41,750 bases of DNA, taken from Neptunitalea chrysea. Lineage in GTDB: Bacteria; Bacteroidota; Bacteroidia; Flavobacteriales; Flavobacteriaceae. This document shows, piece after piece, positions 7,506 to 16,619 of the stretch. Position 1 is the first letter of the stretch. Every line of letters begins with the position of its first letter. Made by a program: the position numbers and the translations under genes. The notes beneath the pieces were generated by a model. The model did no database searches, was not told where the DNA came from, and saw only the letters and a list, made by a program, of their open reading frames with translations. The stretch covers positions 1 to 41,750 of the forward strand of contig NZ_BRVP01000026.1 of assembly GCF_027924145.1 (NCBI RefSeq), in the 5' to 3' direction.

Positions 7506-8872
7506 AAGTTCTTATCTACTAAATAAATTAAACTAGTCATTGTAGCCGCACCCAATTCAAGCTCTCTTTTATTTACCGCATCAAAGCGGTCATTTGCCGC
7601 ATGGTGGTAATCAAAATATCTTTGAGAATCTGGTCGTAAACCAGCTAACATTGTACCTTCTTTCTTTAATGGACCAACATCGGCACCTGAACCTCCTTTT
7701 TCAAAATAATGAATAAGATAAGGTTTAAATAAAGTACTCCAACTACTTATTACATTAAATTGTTCATCATTGCAATCAAAAGAAAAACCTCTAGGCGTAA
7801 AGCCTCCCGCATCGCTTTCCAGAGCAAAAAGGTGTTTTTCATTTTTTCTTTCTGCTTCTTCAGCATATTTTAAAGCTCCATCTAATCCACTCTCCTCATT
7901 CATAAACAAAACCACACGTATGGTATGTTTCGGCTTATAATCTAGCACTTTAAACATACGCAATACTTCCATACTTTGTACGCATCCAGCACCATCATCA
8001 TGAGAACCATCTCCTAAATCCCAAGAGTCTAAATGCCCACCAACAAGTATAATCTCTTCAGGCTTTTCACTTCCTTTAATTTCTCCAATAACATTATAAG
8101 AATCTACCTTTCCTCTGTAACCGCAAGATTGTTTAAAGTGCACCTGAAGATCTGGTGTTGCAGACAACATTGCGCTTAAAATTTCAGCAGCACTTGTGCT
8201 AATAGCCGCTGCAGGTATTCTTCTTTCCTCAGGTAAATCTCCATAACTCATGGTACCTGTATGTGGTAAATCATCTATACGTAAATTCATAGATCTCACA
8301 AAAACGGCAGCAGCTCCTAATTTTGCAGCTTCCTCTGCCCCATGAACACGCTGATCTACACAACCACTATAAGCCTCAAAAGTTTGAATTAAATCTGCCT
8401 GCATGGGTCTATTAAAAAACACTATTCTCCCTTCAACCCTATCTCTCGTCAACGTTTTTAATTCATCTATGCTTTTTACTTCTATAACTTCGGTAGTTAT
8501 ACCCAAAGGTAATGTTGGAGACGAACCTCCTAAGGCACAAATAGGTAAGTTTGTATTTCCAGTTTCCGTTTTTATATAGGCATATTCCTTAGCTCCTCTC
8601 ACCCATTTTTTAACCGTAACAGGTTGTAACCACACCTTATCTAAGCCTAATTTATCTAATTCTTCTTTGGTATAATCTACCGCCATTTGAGCACCAACGG
8701 AACCTGTTAATCTACTACCTATATGATTAGACATATAATCTAACCATTCATAGCTTTCACCGTTGAGCAAAGCGGTATTATAAAAATTCTTAAGGTATTG
8801 TTCATCCGTGCTTTGTGCACCTCCTATTAAAACCCCCATTAAAAAAAGAATTGCTACTCTTTTCATTTTCAC
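7502..8872 (-). CDS. Secreted M28-family zinc aminopeptidase
   Basis: The 456-residue protein has a signal peptide and an M28 metallopeptidase fold with an inserted PA-like domain at about 140-240. Zinc and catalytic residues are visible: His280 in GGHLDSWDLGDGS, Asp292 in HDDGAG, Glu326-Glu327 in NEESGL, Asp354 in ESDAGG, and a late His in YHHAANDRFD. The family removes N-terminal residues from peptides outside the cytoplasm. The start is GTG at 8872, overlapping the PPK2 stop by 4 nt; an in-frame ATG at 8866 is an alternative. It is the last gene of the response regulator-PPK2-peptidase run. Confidence 0.92.
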   Translation of the reverse strand: MKMKRVAILFLMGVLIGGAQSTDEQYLKNFYNTALLNGESYEWLDYMSNHIGSRLTGSVGAQMAVDYTKEELDKLGLDKVWLQPVTVKKWVRGAKEYAYIKTETGNTNLPICALGGSSPTLPLGITTEVIEVKSIDELKTLTRDRVEGRIVFFNRPMQADLIQTFEAYSGCVDQRVHGAEEAAKLGAAAVFVRSMNLRIDDLPHTGTMSYGDLPEERRIPAAAISTSAAEILSAMLSATPDLQVHFKQSCGYRGKVDSYNVIGEIKGSEKPEEIILVGGHLDSWDLGDGSHDDGAGCVQSMEVLRMFKVLDYKPKHTIRVVLFMNEESGLDGALKYAEEAERKNEKHLFALESDAGGFTPRGFSFDCNDEQFNVISSWSTLFKPYLIHYFEKGGSGADVGPLKKEGTMLAGLRPDSQRYFDYHHAANDRFDAVNKRELELGAATMTSLIYLVDKNF

Positions 8873-9747
8873 TCAGACTTAAGTTGTTCTTTAAAATTAT
8901 CTATATGTTTTTGGATTTCTGGACTTAAATTAGGTTCCTTTACATCCTTATACTTTTTCAATTCGTCATACATTATGGATGTTACAATTAACCTTGCCGC
9001 ATCCTTATTATCTGAAGGTATAATATGCCATGGCACATCCCTTTGACTTGTATTATTAATAGCATCAGTATAACAGGCTTGATAATTATCCCATAATTGA
9101 CGCTCTTTTAAATCATCTGGAGAAAACTTCCAGTTTTTCTTCTTTAATTCTAATCTTCTAAGCAATCTGTTCTTCTGCTCGTCTTTAGAAATATGAAGGA
9201 AAAATTTAAAGACGATAGTTCCTGTTTTAAAAATATGGCTCTCAAAATTATTAATTTGCTGAAATCTATTCTGCCAAAATCGCTCATCAATATCATCTAC
9301 ACTATGAATTCCCGGAATTTTTTCTGTTAAAACATACTCAGGATGTACTCTACTTATAAGCACATTCTCATAATGAGTTCTATTAAAAACACTAAACTTT
9401 CCTTTCTCTGGTAATGCCACATAATGCCTCCATAAAAAATCGTGTCTTAGCTCTAAAGCAGATGGTGCCTTAAAACTATGAACTACAATACCTCTAGCGT
9501 TAAAATCCTTAAAAATTTCTCGAATTAAACTATCTTTTCCTGCTGTATCCATTCCTTGGATACATACTAAAACTCCATATTTACCATGGGCATATAAGGT
9601 ATTTTGAAAATCTCCTAGCTTTACACGAACCTTTTTTAATTCTCTTTCCAATCGCTTATCAGAAGCATCAAAATCTTCATAGGTAGAAATACTCGATAAG
9701 TCTACCGGACTCTGGACTATATATTCTGAAGCATCAATTTTTTTCAT
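8869..9747 (-). CDS. Polyphosphate kinase 2 family protein
   Basis: The 292-residue protein is a PPK2-family P-loop kinase, which transfers phosphate between polyphosphate and nucleotides. Walker A is GMDTAGKDS (65-73) and the Walker B region is FNRTHYENVL (121-130). The basic lid (LLRRLELKKKNWKFSPDDL) and the late WHIIPSDNK motif are typical. The length matches one-domain class I enzymes, which phosphorylate nucleoside diphosphates, but NDP versus NMP preference cannot be settled by eye. It overlaps the M28 gene by 4 nt and follows the response-regulator gene after 10 nt, so the three are likely one operon. Confidence 0.9.
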   Translation of the reverse strand: MKKIDASEYIVQSPVDLSSISTYEDFDASDKRLERELKKVRVKLGDFQNTLYAHGKYGVLVCIQGMDTAGKDSLIREIFKDFNARGIVVHSFKAPSALELRHDFLWRHYVALPEKGKFSVFNRTHYENVLISRVHPEYVLTEKIPGIHSVDDIDERFWQNRFQQINNFESHIFKTGTIVFKFFLHISKDEQKNRLLRRLELKKKNWKFSPDDLKERQLWDNYQACYTDAINNTSQRDVPWHIIPSDNKDAARLIVTSIMYDELKKYKDVKEPNLSPEIQKHIDNFKEQLKSE

Positions 9748-9757
9748 GTACTCTATA

Positions 9758-10924
9758 TTATGATTTACCAGAGAAAAGCTCTACATCGCCAGCGGTAATT
9801 TCATTTCCTCCTAAAATAATAAGACGCTCTATTACATTGCGAAGCTCTCTAATATTACCTGTCCAGTTAAGACCTTTTAAAACCTGAACAGCATCTTCAT
9901 TAAAAACTTTTGCTACCGCCCCTTGTTCTTCAGCTATCTTCTTAGTAAAATGATCTACCAATAATGGTATGTCATCTCTTCTATCATTAAGTCCTGGCAC
10001 CTGTATTAAGATGACCGCTAATCTATGATACAAATCTTCTCTGAATCTGCCTGCTTCAATTTCCTCTTTTAAATTTTTATTAGTAGCTGCTACAACTCGT
10101 ACATCAACTTTAATATCTTTATCACTACCCACTCTGGAAATTCTATTCTCTTGAAGCGCTCTTAATACTTTAGCCTGAGCTGCCAAACTCATATCTCCAA
10201 TCTCATCTAAAAAAATAGTCCCCTTATCTGCAGCCTCAAATTTACCCGCTCTATCTTTCACAGCAGAGGTAAAAGCTCCTTTTACATGACCAAATAATTC
10301 ACTCTCTATAAGCTCTGAAGGTATTGCAGCACAGTTGACCTCTATCATGGGAGATTTACTTCTAGAACTCTGTTCGTGTAGCTGATGTGCAACCAACTCT
10401 TTACCAGTACCATTACTACCTGTAATTAGTACTCGGGCATCTGTTGGAGCCACCTTTTCTATAATTTCTTTAATTTGAGTAACCTCTTTACTTTCCCCAA
10501 TTATCTGGTAATTTTTACTCACCTTTTTTCGTAGACGTTTATTTTCTACTACTAAAGTCTTATTGTCTAAAGCATTTCGTACTGTATTTAAAAGCCTATT
10601 TAAATCTGGCGGTTTTGATATGAAATCGAACGCACCTAAGCGCATTGCATTCACTGCAGTTTCTATATCCCCATGACCAGAAATCATTACAAAAGAAGTG
10701 TCAGGTTTCAGTTTTTTAGCTTGTTCCAATACTTCAATACCATCCATCTTAGGCATTTTAATATCGCAAAGTACCAAATCATAATCCTCGGATTTTATTT
10801 TCTCTAATCCTTCTGCACCATCACCAGCCTCTTCTATTTTATAGTCTTTGTTTTCTTCTGAGAGTATTTTTAGCAGCACTCTTCTAATAGCTGCTTCATC
10901 TTCTATAACAAGTATTTTAGACAT
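9758..10924 (-). CDS. NtrC-type sigma-54 response regulator without a Fis domain
   Basis: The 388-residue protein has a receiver domain (1-120, phosphoacceptor Asp54 in LVLCDIKMP) and an AAA+ sigma-54 interaction domain from about 140. Walker A reads GSNGTGKE, the sigma-54-contact loop reads GAFTSA instead of GAFTGA, and Walker B is GTIFLDEIGD. The R-finger region is intact (LYHRLAVI). The protein stops soon after the AAA+ domain (ITAGDVELFSGKS) and has no Fis-type helix-turn-helix. It should activate sigma-54 promoters on phosphorylation, perhaps without specific DNA binding. No histidine kinase gene is adjacent. Related short regulators are, from memory, common in Flavobacteriia. Confidence 0.9.
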   Translation of the reverse strand: MSKILVIEDEAAIRRVLLKILSEENKDYKIEEAGDGAEGLEKIKSEDYDLVLCDIKMPKMDGIEVLEQAKKLKPDTSFVMISGHGDIETAVNAMRLGAFDFISKPPDLNRLLNTVRNALDNKTLVVENKRLRKKVSKNYQIIGESKEVTQIKEIIEKVAPTDARVLITGSNGTGKELVAHQLHEQSSRSKSPMIEVNCAAIPSELIESELFGHVKGAFTSAVKDRAGKFEAADKGTIFLDEIGDMSLAAQAKVLRALQENRISRVGSDKDIKVDVRVVAATNKNLKEEIEAGRFREDLYHRLAVILIQVPGLNDRRDDIPLLVDHFTKKIAEEQGAVAKVFNEDAVQVLKGLNWTGNIRELRNVIERLIILGGNEITAGDVELFSGKS

Positions 10925-11230
10925 AGTTAAAATTTAAATCGAATTCCAGTCCTAAAATATACTGAATTTTTATCATGTATAACGCAAATATCATACCTCT
11001 CATTGCTCCGAAATGTACAATCATTTTATAAAGAGTGTCTACATCCGTATAAAAAAGTAAATGATAAGTAGAATAATACCCATACCCAACGCCTAATAGC
11101 ACATTTATCATAGATTCATCCTATAACAACATACCTTCTATCAGTTTGTTTTTCTGAATATTAGCAAAAAAGTTGTCGAATATACCAAAGGTTTATACCT
11201 ACTTTTATCATTTAAGATAATAATATACAT
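10917..11230 (-). pseudogene. Possible remnant of an outer-membrane barrel gene
   Basis: A 64-codon open frame (10917-11111) ends in YILGLEFDLNFNYV, which resembles a final barrel strand. The same frame extends upstream across one TAG as FGIFDNFFANIQKNKLIEGMLL, near 11120-11185, before more stops. This looks like the C-terminal part of a decayed secreted or barrel protein, but the family is not certain and a short real gene cannot be excluded. It overlaps the response-regulator start by 8 nt. Confidence 0.35.
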
Positions 11231-11333
11231 TCGTTTTCAGTATCCTTCCTAACCTCTATCTACTTTTTTAGAATATTTTATGAAAGATTTATGTTTTCAT
11301 TTTAAAACTCAACCCGATGCTATTCGGTAAAAA
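11231..11333. other. Intergenic stretch downstream of the ABC permease gene
   Basis: AT-rich sequence between the ABC permease stop and the possible remnant. I see no gene, strong hairpin or good promoter here. Confidence 0.5.
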
Positions 11334-12638
11334 CTAATATTTAAGCCACTTATAAAGTTCTTTATAAGAAGGCTTTTTACCATACATAAGAATTCCTATT
11401 CTATAAATTTTTGAAGCAAGCCATACAACTCCAAAAAATGTTATATATAACAATACTATAGATACTATAATTTCCCATAAATCAACTCCAAATGGAATTC
11501 TCATTAACATTACTATAGGCGATGTAAACGGTATAAAAGAGAATATAGTTGCTACTGTACCATTAGGGTTATTAATCACTGTAAAAAAACCAATATATAC
11601 CGCTAACATTAATACCATAATCACAGGCATCATAAATTGCTGAGTATCTGTTTCACTATCTACCGCTGCTCCTATTGATACATATACTGAACTGTAAAGC
11701 AGATATCCCCCAATAAAATACAGAAGAAAACAAACAATTAAGGTTACCAAAGGCAGTTTAAACAGTTCCACAACACCATCCTGAATCATTGCTTCCATAG
11801 CTCCCGAATTTTCTAACATAGCTCTATGCGGTGTTTCAATAGTAGCAACATCTACATTAAAAATAGAAGACACCACAATTGTTAATACCGCACCTATACA
11901 AAGCCAAACAATAAACTGTGTAATTCCGGCTAGAGAGGTTCCTATTATCTTGCCCATCATTAATTTAATAGGCTTAACAGAAGAAATAATAATTTCAATA
12001 ATCCTGTTCGTTTTTTCTTCAATAACGCTTCTCATAATCATATTACCATATATAATAATAAACATCATTAGAAAATACCCTGCAGCTCCTCCAAAAACTA
12101 ACTTTAAAATATTGGCAGTTTTTGAAGATTCCTCTCCATTAAAATTCTCAATTTTTATATTTACTGTAGTCGTAGCTTTATGAATCTCATCTATAGATAC
12201 TCCGTCTGTCTTTAAATTTCTTTCAAAAGACTTATCTTCTAAAATTCCCGTCATGTAATTAACTACTCCCATTCCAGGAGAATCTTCTGAGTAAAACACG
12301 ACATCATTTTTTTGTTTCGCTATAGGTTCATCAGGTATATAAAGCACTCCATATTCTTCCTTACTAATTGCATTTGCAACAACCTCAGAAAAGTCAGCCT
12401 CTTTATTGGTATTTACGAAATGAAAATTCTCAAAATCTTTAAAATCACTTATATACAAACCTGTTTCATCTAAAACAGTAATAACTTGCTTCTCCGCATT
12501 ATTAATTCGAGATAAATAGGCTACTAGAACTATTAGACCTGTGAAGATTAAAGGGCTTAAAAAAGTCATTACTATAAACGACTTATTTTTTATTTTTTGT
12601 AAGTACTCCCTTTTAACTATTAGTAGTAACTGGTTCAT
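11334..12638 (-). CDS. ABC-2 type transporter permease (NatB-like)
   Basis: The 434-residue membrane protein has the ABC-2/NatB layout. There is one N-terminal membrane segment after KREYLQKIKNKSF, a large extracytoplasmic domain (about 45-170), then a cluster of five or six membrane segments. The conserved cytoplasmic motif MRSVIEEKTNRIIEIIISS is present. It forms the membrane part of an exporter with the ATPase encoded just upstream (4-nt overlap). NatAB systems export sodium, but many relatives move other substrates, so the cargo is unknown. Confidence 0.88.
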   Translation of the reverse strand: MNQLLLIVKREYLQKIKNKSFIVMTFLSPLIFTGLIVLVAYLSRINNAEKQVITVLDETGLYISDFKDFENFHFVNTNKEADFSEVVANAISKEEYGVLYIPDEPIAKQKNDVVFYSEDSPGMGVVNYMTGILEDKSFERNLKTDGVSIDEIHKATTTVNIKIENFNGEESSKTANILKLVFGGAAGYFLMMFIIIYGNMIMRSVIEEKTNRIIEIIISSVKPIKLMMGKIIGTSLAGITQFIVWLCIGAVLTIVVSSIFNVDVATIETPHRAMLENSGAMEAMIQDGVVELFKLPLVTLIVCFLLYFIGGYLLYSSVYVSIGAAVDSETDTQQFMMPVIMVLMLAVYIGFFTVINNPNGTVATIFSFIPFTSPIVMLMRIPFGVDLWEIIVSIVLLYITFFGVVWLASKIYRIGILMYGKKPSYKELYKWLKY

Positions 12639-13573
12639 ATATTATGATTATTAACCGCTTTAATAAAAATATCATTTACACTAGGTATTAACTCTTTAAA
12701 GTGAGCTACTGTTCCCCTATTCATTAAAAAACTGAGTAGCTCATTTGGACTACTATCAGCATCTATCTGTATAGAGAATTTAAGTTCTTCTCCCAATGTT
12801 CTAAAATCCGCTTCGTGCATTTTAAAATGACTATTCATTATTTCATTATACACTGCACCCTTATCTTTTACATCAAGTGCTATTTCGTAGGTGTTGCTTC
12901 TAAATTGTCTTTTAACATCTATCAGTTTCCCATCCAATATCTTATTTGACTTATTTATTAAAGCTATCTCATCACACAATTCCTCAACCGACTCCATTCT
13001 ATGAGTAGAGAAAATAACTGTTGCTCCATTTTCTTTCAACTTTAAAATCTCGTCTTTAATTAAATTTGCATTAATAGGATCAAAACCACTAAAAGGCTCA
13101 TCAAAAATTAAAAGCTTAGGCGTGTGAAGAACCGTTACAACGAACTGAATTTTTTGAGCCATCCCTTTAGAGAGCTCTTGAATTTTCATATTCCACCAAT
13201 CCCCAATTTCTAATTTATCAAACCAATATGTAAGTTTTTCTTTAGCTTCTGCTTTACTTAACCCTTTAAGCTGCGCTAAATACAACGCTTGCTCTCCTAC
13301 CTTCATACTTTTATAAAGTCCACGTTCCTCTGGCAGATATCCTATGTTAGCAATATGTTTTGGCTGTAGTTCTTCGCCATCAAACAACACCGTTCCTGCG
13401 TCTGGATAGGTTATCTGATTAAGAATTCTAATAAACGAAGTTTTTCCTGCACCATTAGGTCCAAGAAGCCCGTAAATACAACCTTTAGGAATATTTATAG
13501 ACAAATTGTTTAAGGCAACATGGCTGCCATATTTTTTATGTATGTTGGTAGCCTCCAACAAATTATTTGTCAT
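12635..13573 (-). CDS. ABC transporter ATP-binding protein (NatA-like)
   Basis: The 312-residue ATPase has Walker A GPNGAGKTS (38-46), an LSKGMAQK signature in place of LSGGQ, Walker B LLIFDEPFSGFDP and the H-loop STHRM. The C-terminal 85 residues form a DUF4162-type extension common in NatA-like ATPases. It powers the permease encoded by the overlapping downstream gene. The gene starts about 210 bp downstream of dnaJ and after two dnaJ terminators. Confidence 0.9.
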   Translation of the reverse strand: MTNNLLEATNIHKKYGSHVALNNLSINIPKGCIYGLLGPNGAGKTSFIRILNQITYPDAGTVLFDGEELQPKHIANIGYLPEERGLYKSMKVGEQALYLAQLKGLSKAEAKEKLTYWFDKLEIGDWWNMKIQELSKGMAQKIQFVVTVLHTPKLLIFDEPFSGFDPINANLIKDEILKLKENGATVIFSTHRMESVEELCDEIALINKSNKILDGKLIDVKRQFRSNTYEIALDVKDKGAVYNEIMNSHFKMHEADFRTLGEELKFSIQIDADSSPNELLSFLMNRGTVAHFKELIPSVNDIFIKAVNNHNI

Positions 13574-13660
13574 ACGTCAAATTTTAATCAAAGGTATTGA
13601 AATAGCTATTAATTAAGGAAAATTTAAAAGTATTTTAAGATGAAGTAAGTACCCTATAAA

Positions 13661-13692
13661 CAAAAACCCACCCTTAAGGGTTTAAGGATGGG
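13661..13692 (-). terminator. Second terminator-like hairpin after dnaJ
   Basis: An 11-bp stem with one mismatch (13667-13677 with 13682-13692, GGGT loop on the plus strand) is followed on the minus strand by TTTTTG. It backs up the terminator nearer to dnaJ. Confidence 0.65.
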
Positions 13693-13704
13693 AAAAAAAT
13701 TGCT

Positions 13705-13742
13705 ATGAAAAAGAAAAAATTAATGCTAGTCTTGACTAGCAT
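13705..13742 (-). terminator. Intrinsic terminator of grpE-dnaJ
   Basis: ATGCTAGTC/GACTAGCAT (13723-13731 with 13734-13742) forms a 9-bp dyad followed on the minus strand by TAATTTTTTCTTTTT. A weaker TGCCAAA/TTTGGCA stem at 13744-13768 lies between it and the dnaJ stop. Confidence 0.7.
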
Positions 13743-13783
13743 GTGCCAAATATAAAGTTTTTTTGGCAAAAAACAAGTTTAAA

Positions 13784-14899
13784 TCAAGAAAACATATCTT
13801 TTACTTTTTCAAAAAATGACTTGTCGCTTTTCTCTGGTTTTGGGATAAAATGCTCATCCTCTTTAAACCTATCAAAAAATTCTTTTTGCTCTTTATTCAG
13901 GGTTCTAGGTGTCCAAACATTTACATGAACCAATAGATCTCCACTACCATATCCATTTAAACTAGGAATCCCTTTTCCTCGTAATCTTAATATTTTACCA
14001 GACTGAATACCAGTCTCCAACTTAATACGTACTTTCCCAGTAACAGTATCTATTTCTTTAGAGGTACCAAGCACAGCATCAGGAAAGGAAATATACAAAT
14101 CGTAATGTAAATTCTCTCCTTCTCTTTTTAATGTATCGTGCTCAACCTCTTCAATAGCCACTAATAAATCTCCCGGAATTCCATTACCTGGAGCGTCGTT
14201 TCCTTTACCTCCAACTTTCAGTTGCATTCCATCTGCAACCCCTGCAGGAATTTTTATAGAAACGGTTTCTTCAGAAATCTCTAATCCATGCGCGTCGGCT
14301 CCATGCGGTTTATTTCCGATTATTTGACCAGAACCACCACATGACGTACAAACGGTAGAAGTTTGCATTCTTCCTAAAATAGAATTTACAACCTTTGTTA
14401 TTTGTCCGGTTCCATGACACGTAGGGCACGTTCTATAATCTACTCCTTGAGCTTTTACCTTTCTTCTTACCTTTACTTTTTTCTCTACTCCATTGGCTAT
14501 TTCTTCAAGGGTAAGTTTTACTCGTATACGTAAATTACTTCCTTTCATTCTTCGTTGGCCTCCGCCACCAAAACCTCCGAAACCACCACCACCAAAAGCA
14601 CCTCCAAAAATATCTCCAAATTGACTAAAGATATCATCCATATTCATATGGTGACCTCCGCCAAAACCTTGACCTCCTTCAAAAGCAGCATGACCATACT
14701 GATCATATTTAGCCTTTTTATCTGAATCGCTTAACACTTCGTAAGCTTCTGCAGCTAGTTTAAACTTTTCTTCAGCCTCTTTATTTCCTGGGTTTTTATC
14801 AGGGTGAAATTCAATTGCTTTCTTTCGATATGCCTTTTTTATTTCAGCCGCTGTAGCTCCCTTACTTATACCTAATATTTCGTAAAAATCCTGCTTCAT
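13784..14899 (-). CDS. dnaJ: Chaperone protein DnaJ, two-zinc-module form
   Basis: This 371-residue Hsp40 co-chaperone stimulates DnaK ATPase and delivers unfolded proteins. It has an N-terminal J domain with HPD at 32-34, a Gly/Phe-rich linker (about 75-112), and two client-binding beta domains. The cysteine-rich region has only two CxxCxGxG modules (CPTCHGTG and CTSCGGSG) where most DnaJ proteins have four. The space of the others is filled by [14 protein letters not shown]. This reduced form is, from memory, usual in Flavobacteriaceae. The gene starts 14 nt after grpE and is followed by tandem terminators. Confidence 0.95.
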   Translation of the reverse strand: MKQDFYEILGISKGATAAEIKKAYRKKAIEFHPDKNPGNKEAEEKFKLAAEAYEVLSDSDKKAKYDQYGHAAFEGGQGFGGGHHMNMDDIFSQFGDIFGGAFGGGGFGGFGGGGQRRMKGSNLRIRVKLTLEEIANGVEKKVKVRRKVKAQGVDYRTCPTCHGTGQITKVVNSILGRMQTSTVCTSCGGSGQIIGNKPHGADAHGLEISEETVSIKIPAGVADGMQLKVGGKGNDAPGNGIPGDLLVAIEEVEHDTLKREGENLHYDLYISFPDAVLGTSKEIDTVTGKVRIKLETGIQSGKILRLRGKGIPSLNGYGSGDLLVHVNVWTPRTLNKEQKEFFDRFKEDEHFIPKPEKSDKSFFEKVKDMFS

Positions 14900-14913
14900 G
14901 GGTATTTTTTAGA

Positions 14914-15471
14914 TTATTGTCCAACTACTACTTTTGGATGACGTATTACCTTATCTCCTAATTTATAACCTTTTTCTATAACATCTACAATTTTACCTTT
15001 AAGATCCTCTGTAGGTGCAGGTATTTGCGTTATTGCATCATGTATTTCGGCATCAAAAGTAGTTCCTGCGATTACCTCCATTAGCTCTAAACCCTTTTGC
15101 TGTAGCGTATTCTTAAACTTTCCGTGAATTAACTCTACCCCTTTCAGTACCTCTTTATCTTCAGACTTAGCTATTTCCACTAAAGCTCTGTCAAAATCAT
15201 CTAATACAGGCAACATAACCAACATTACTTCTTTATTGGCTGTTTTCATATTATCAATACGCTCTTTTGCTGTTCTTCTTTTGTAATTCTCAAACTCAGC
15301 AAATAAACGTAAAAATTTATCTTTTTCTTTATCTAACTCAATTTGAAGTTTTTCTTCTACAGAAAGTTCCATCTGCTCTTCAGAAGCAGTATTTTCTTGA
15401 GTCTCTATTGTTTCATTAGCAGTTTGCTCTTCAACCTCTGCCTTACTTTGTTCCATATCTTTTTTACTCAT
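14914..15471 (-). CDS. grpE: Nucleotide exchange factor GrpE
   Basis: The 185-residue protein has an acidic, low-complexity N-terminus (about 1-45), a long coiled coil (EEKLQIELDKEKDKFLRLFA), the FENYKRR motif, and a C-terminal beta domain ending VIEKGYKLGDKVIRHPKVVV. GrpE exchanges ADP for ATP on DnaK. It is first in the grpE-dnaJ operon; dnaK is not in this window. A promoter embedded in a dyad lies upstream. Confidence 0.96.
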   Translation of the reverse strand: MSKKDMEQSKAEVEEQTANETIETQENTASEEQMELSVEEKLQIELDKEKDKFLRLFAEFENYKRRTAKERIDNMKTANKEVMLVMLPVLDDFDRALVEIAKSEDKEVLKGVELIHGKFKNTLQQKGLELMEVIAGTTFDAEIHDAITQIPAPTEDLKGKIVDVIEKGYKLGDKVIRHPKVVVGQ

Positions 15472-15507
15472 GACAGTCTAAAAAAAAATTTATAAACACA
15501 TTTTTGA

Positions 15508-15545
15508 TTGGCAAAAGTATTGCCAATAAATGTAAAATGCCAAAA
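15508..15545 (-). promoter_or_regulatory. grpE-dnaJ promoter overlapped by a dyad
   Basis: On the minus strand TACTTTTG (15512-15519) fits the -7 box, with TTTTG at 15541-15545 about 21 nt upstream. The -7 box lies within the perfect dyad TTGGCAA-N5-TTGCCAA (15508-15526), a likely site for a repressor. It is not the CIRCE sequence bound by HrcA. Confidence 0.5.
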
Positions 15546-15593
15546 TGTCACGATATTTTATACAAGATATATGGATATCCTAAAAAAAAGTAT

Positions 15594-16502
15594 TCAAACT
15601 AATAAATCAACCAGTGCGTCTTTTAAATCGGTAAACTCAAAAACATACCCTTCTTCTAAAACCTTATCAGCAGATACGTTTTGACTACAAATAACTAAAC
15701 AACTCATTTCACCAAGTATTAGTTTCAAAAGAAATTTTGGAACCCCTATTGGGTAAAATGGCTTTTTAAGTATTTTGGCAATTTCTCTAGTCATTTCTTT
15801 ATTTGTAACCGGATTAGGTGCTACCCCATTATAAACTCCTTCTTTTTCATTTTTCAATAAGTGCATATAAATACCTACTAAATCATTTATATGAACCCAT
15901 GATTGCCATTGATTTCCACTAGCTAAAGGAGCCCCTAAAAACATTTTAACACTAGTTACCGATGGTTTTAGAAAACCTCCGGAGTTACTTAAAACCAATC
16001 CTGTTCGAATTTTAGACACTTTAATATTCAGCATTTTAAAAGCATCTACGGTATTTTCCCAATCCTCTACAACTTCTCCTAAGAAAGAATCATCAATTAA
16101 AGCATTTTCTTCATGGTAAACATCGGTAAAAGAACTCGGATAAATACCAATTGCTGAAGCAGAAATAAGCTGCTTAACAGATGTATTTTTTGTTTTTACA
16201 AGTGAAGCATACAGTAGACTTGTAGTACTAGTTCTACTTTTAACTATTTTTTCTTTATAAGAAGCTGTCCATCGCTTTGCTATATTGGCTCCAGCTAAAT
16301 GAATTATTACAGAAACATTGGAAAAACAATCCTGATCAATATCGCCGCTTTCAGGGTTCCAATAATATCCCTTTAAATTTAGCTCATCTTTTATTTTATC
16401 TTTCCGTGTTGTCAAATAATTAACCCTAAAACCTTGTGCTAAACAAGCCTTTACTATTTGACCCCCAATTAAACCAGTTGCCCCAGTAATTAAAACCCTC
16501 AT
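15594..16502 (-). CDS. TIGR01777-family epimerase / SDR oxidoreductase
   Basis: The 302-residue protein is an extended short-chain dehydrogenase-like protein. The NAD(P)-binding motif GATGLIGGQIV is at 5-15, followed by HLAGANIAKRW, the family's HLAGA motif. The C-terminal DUF1731 region holds GEMSCLVICSQNVSADKV. The family (E. coli YfcH) has no firmly known substrate. No obvious metabolic partner is next to it, so only the class can be named. Confidence 0.88.
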   Translation of the reverse strand: MRVLITGATGLIGGQIVKACLAQGFRVNYLTTRKDKIKDELNLKGYYWNPESGDIDQDCFSNVSVIIHLAGANIAKRWTASYKEKIVKSRTSTTSLLYASLVKTKNTSVKQLISASAIGIYPSSFTDVYHEENALIDDSFLGEVVEDWENTVDAFKMLNIKVSKIRTGLVLSNSGGFLKPSVTSVKMFLGAPLASGNQWQSWVHINDLVGIYMHLLKNEKEGVYNGVAPNPVTNKEMTREIAKILKKPFYPIGVPKFLLKLILGEMSCLVICSQNVSADKVLEEGYVFEFTDLKDALVDLLV

Positions 16503-16619
16503 ATGATCGAATAGATGTAATTAACCCAACAGCAAATTTACATTTATCTTAATTAAAAAGCACTATTTTACAGACATTTAACGTTAGTTACCGTAAAAGC
16601 TACATAATACCCAATAGCG

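Noticed and set aside
11950-12183. Hydrophobic open frame opposite the ABC permease
   Set aside because: It is antisense to a membrane segment; such shadows are commonly hydrophobic.
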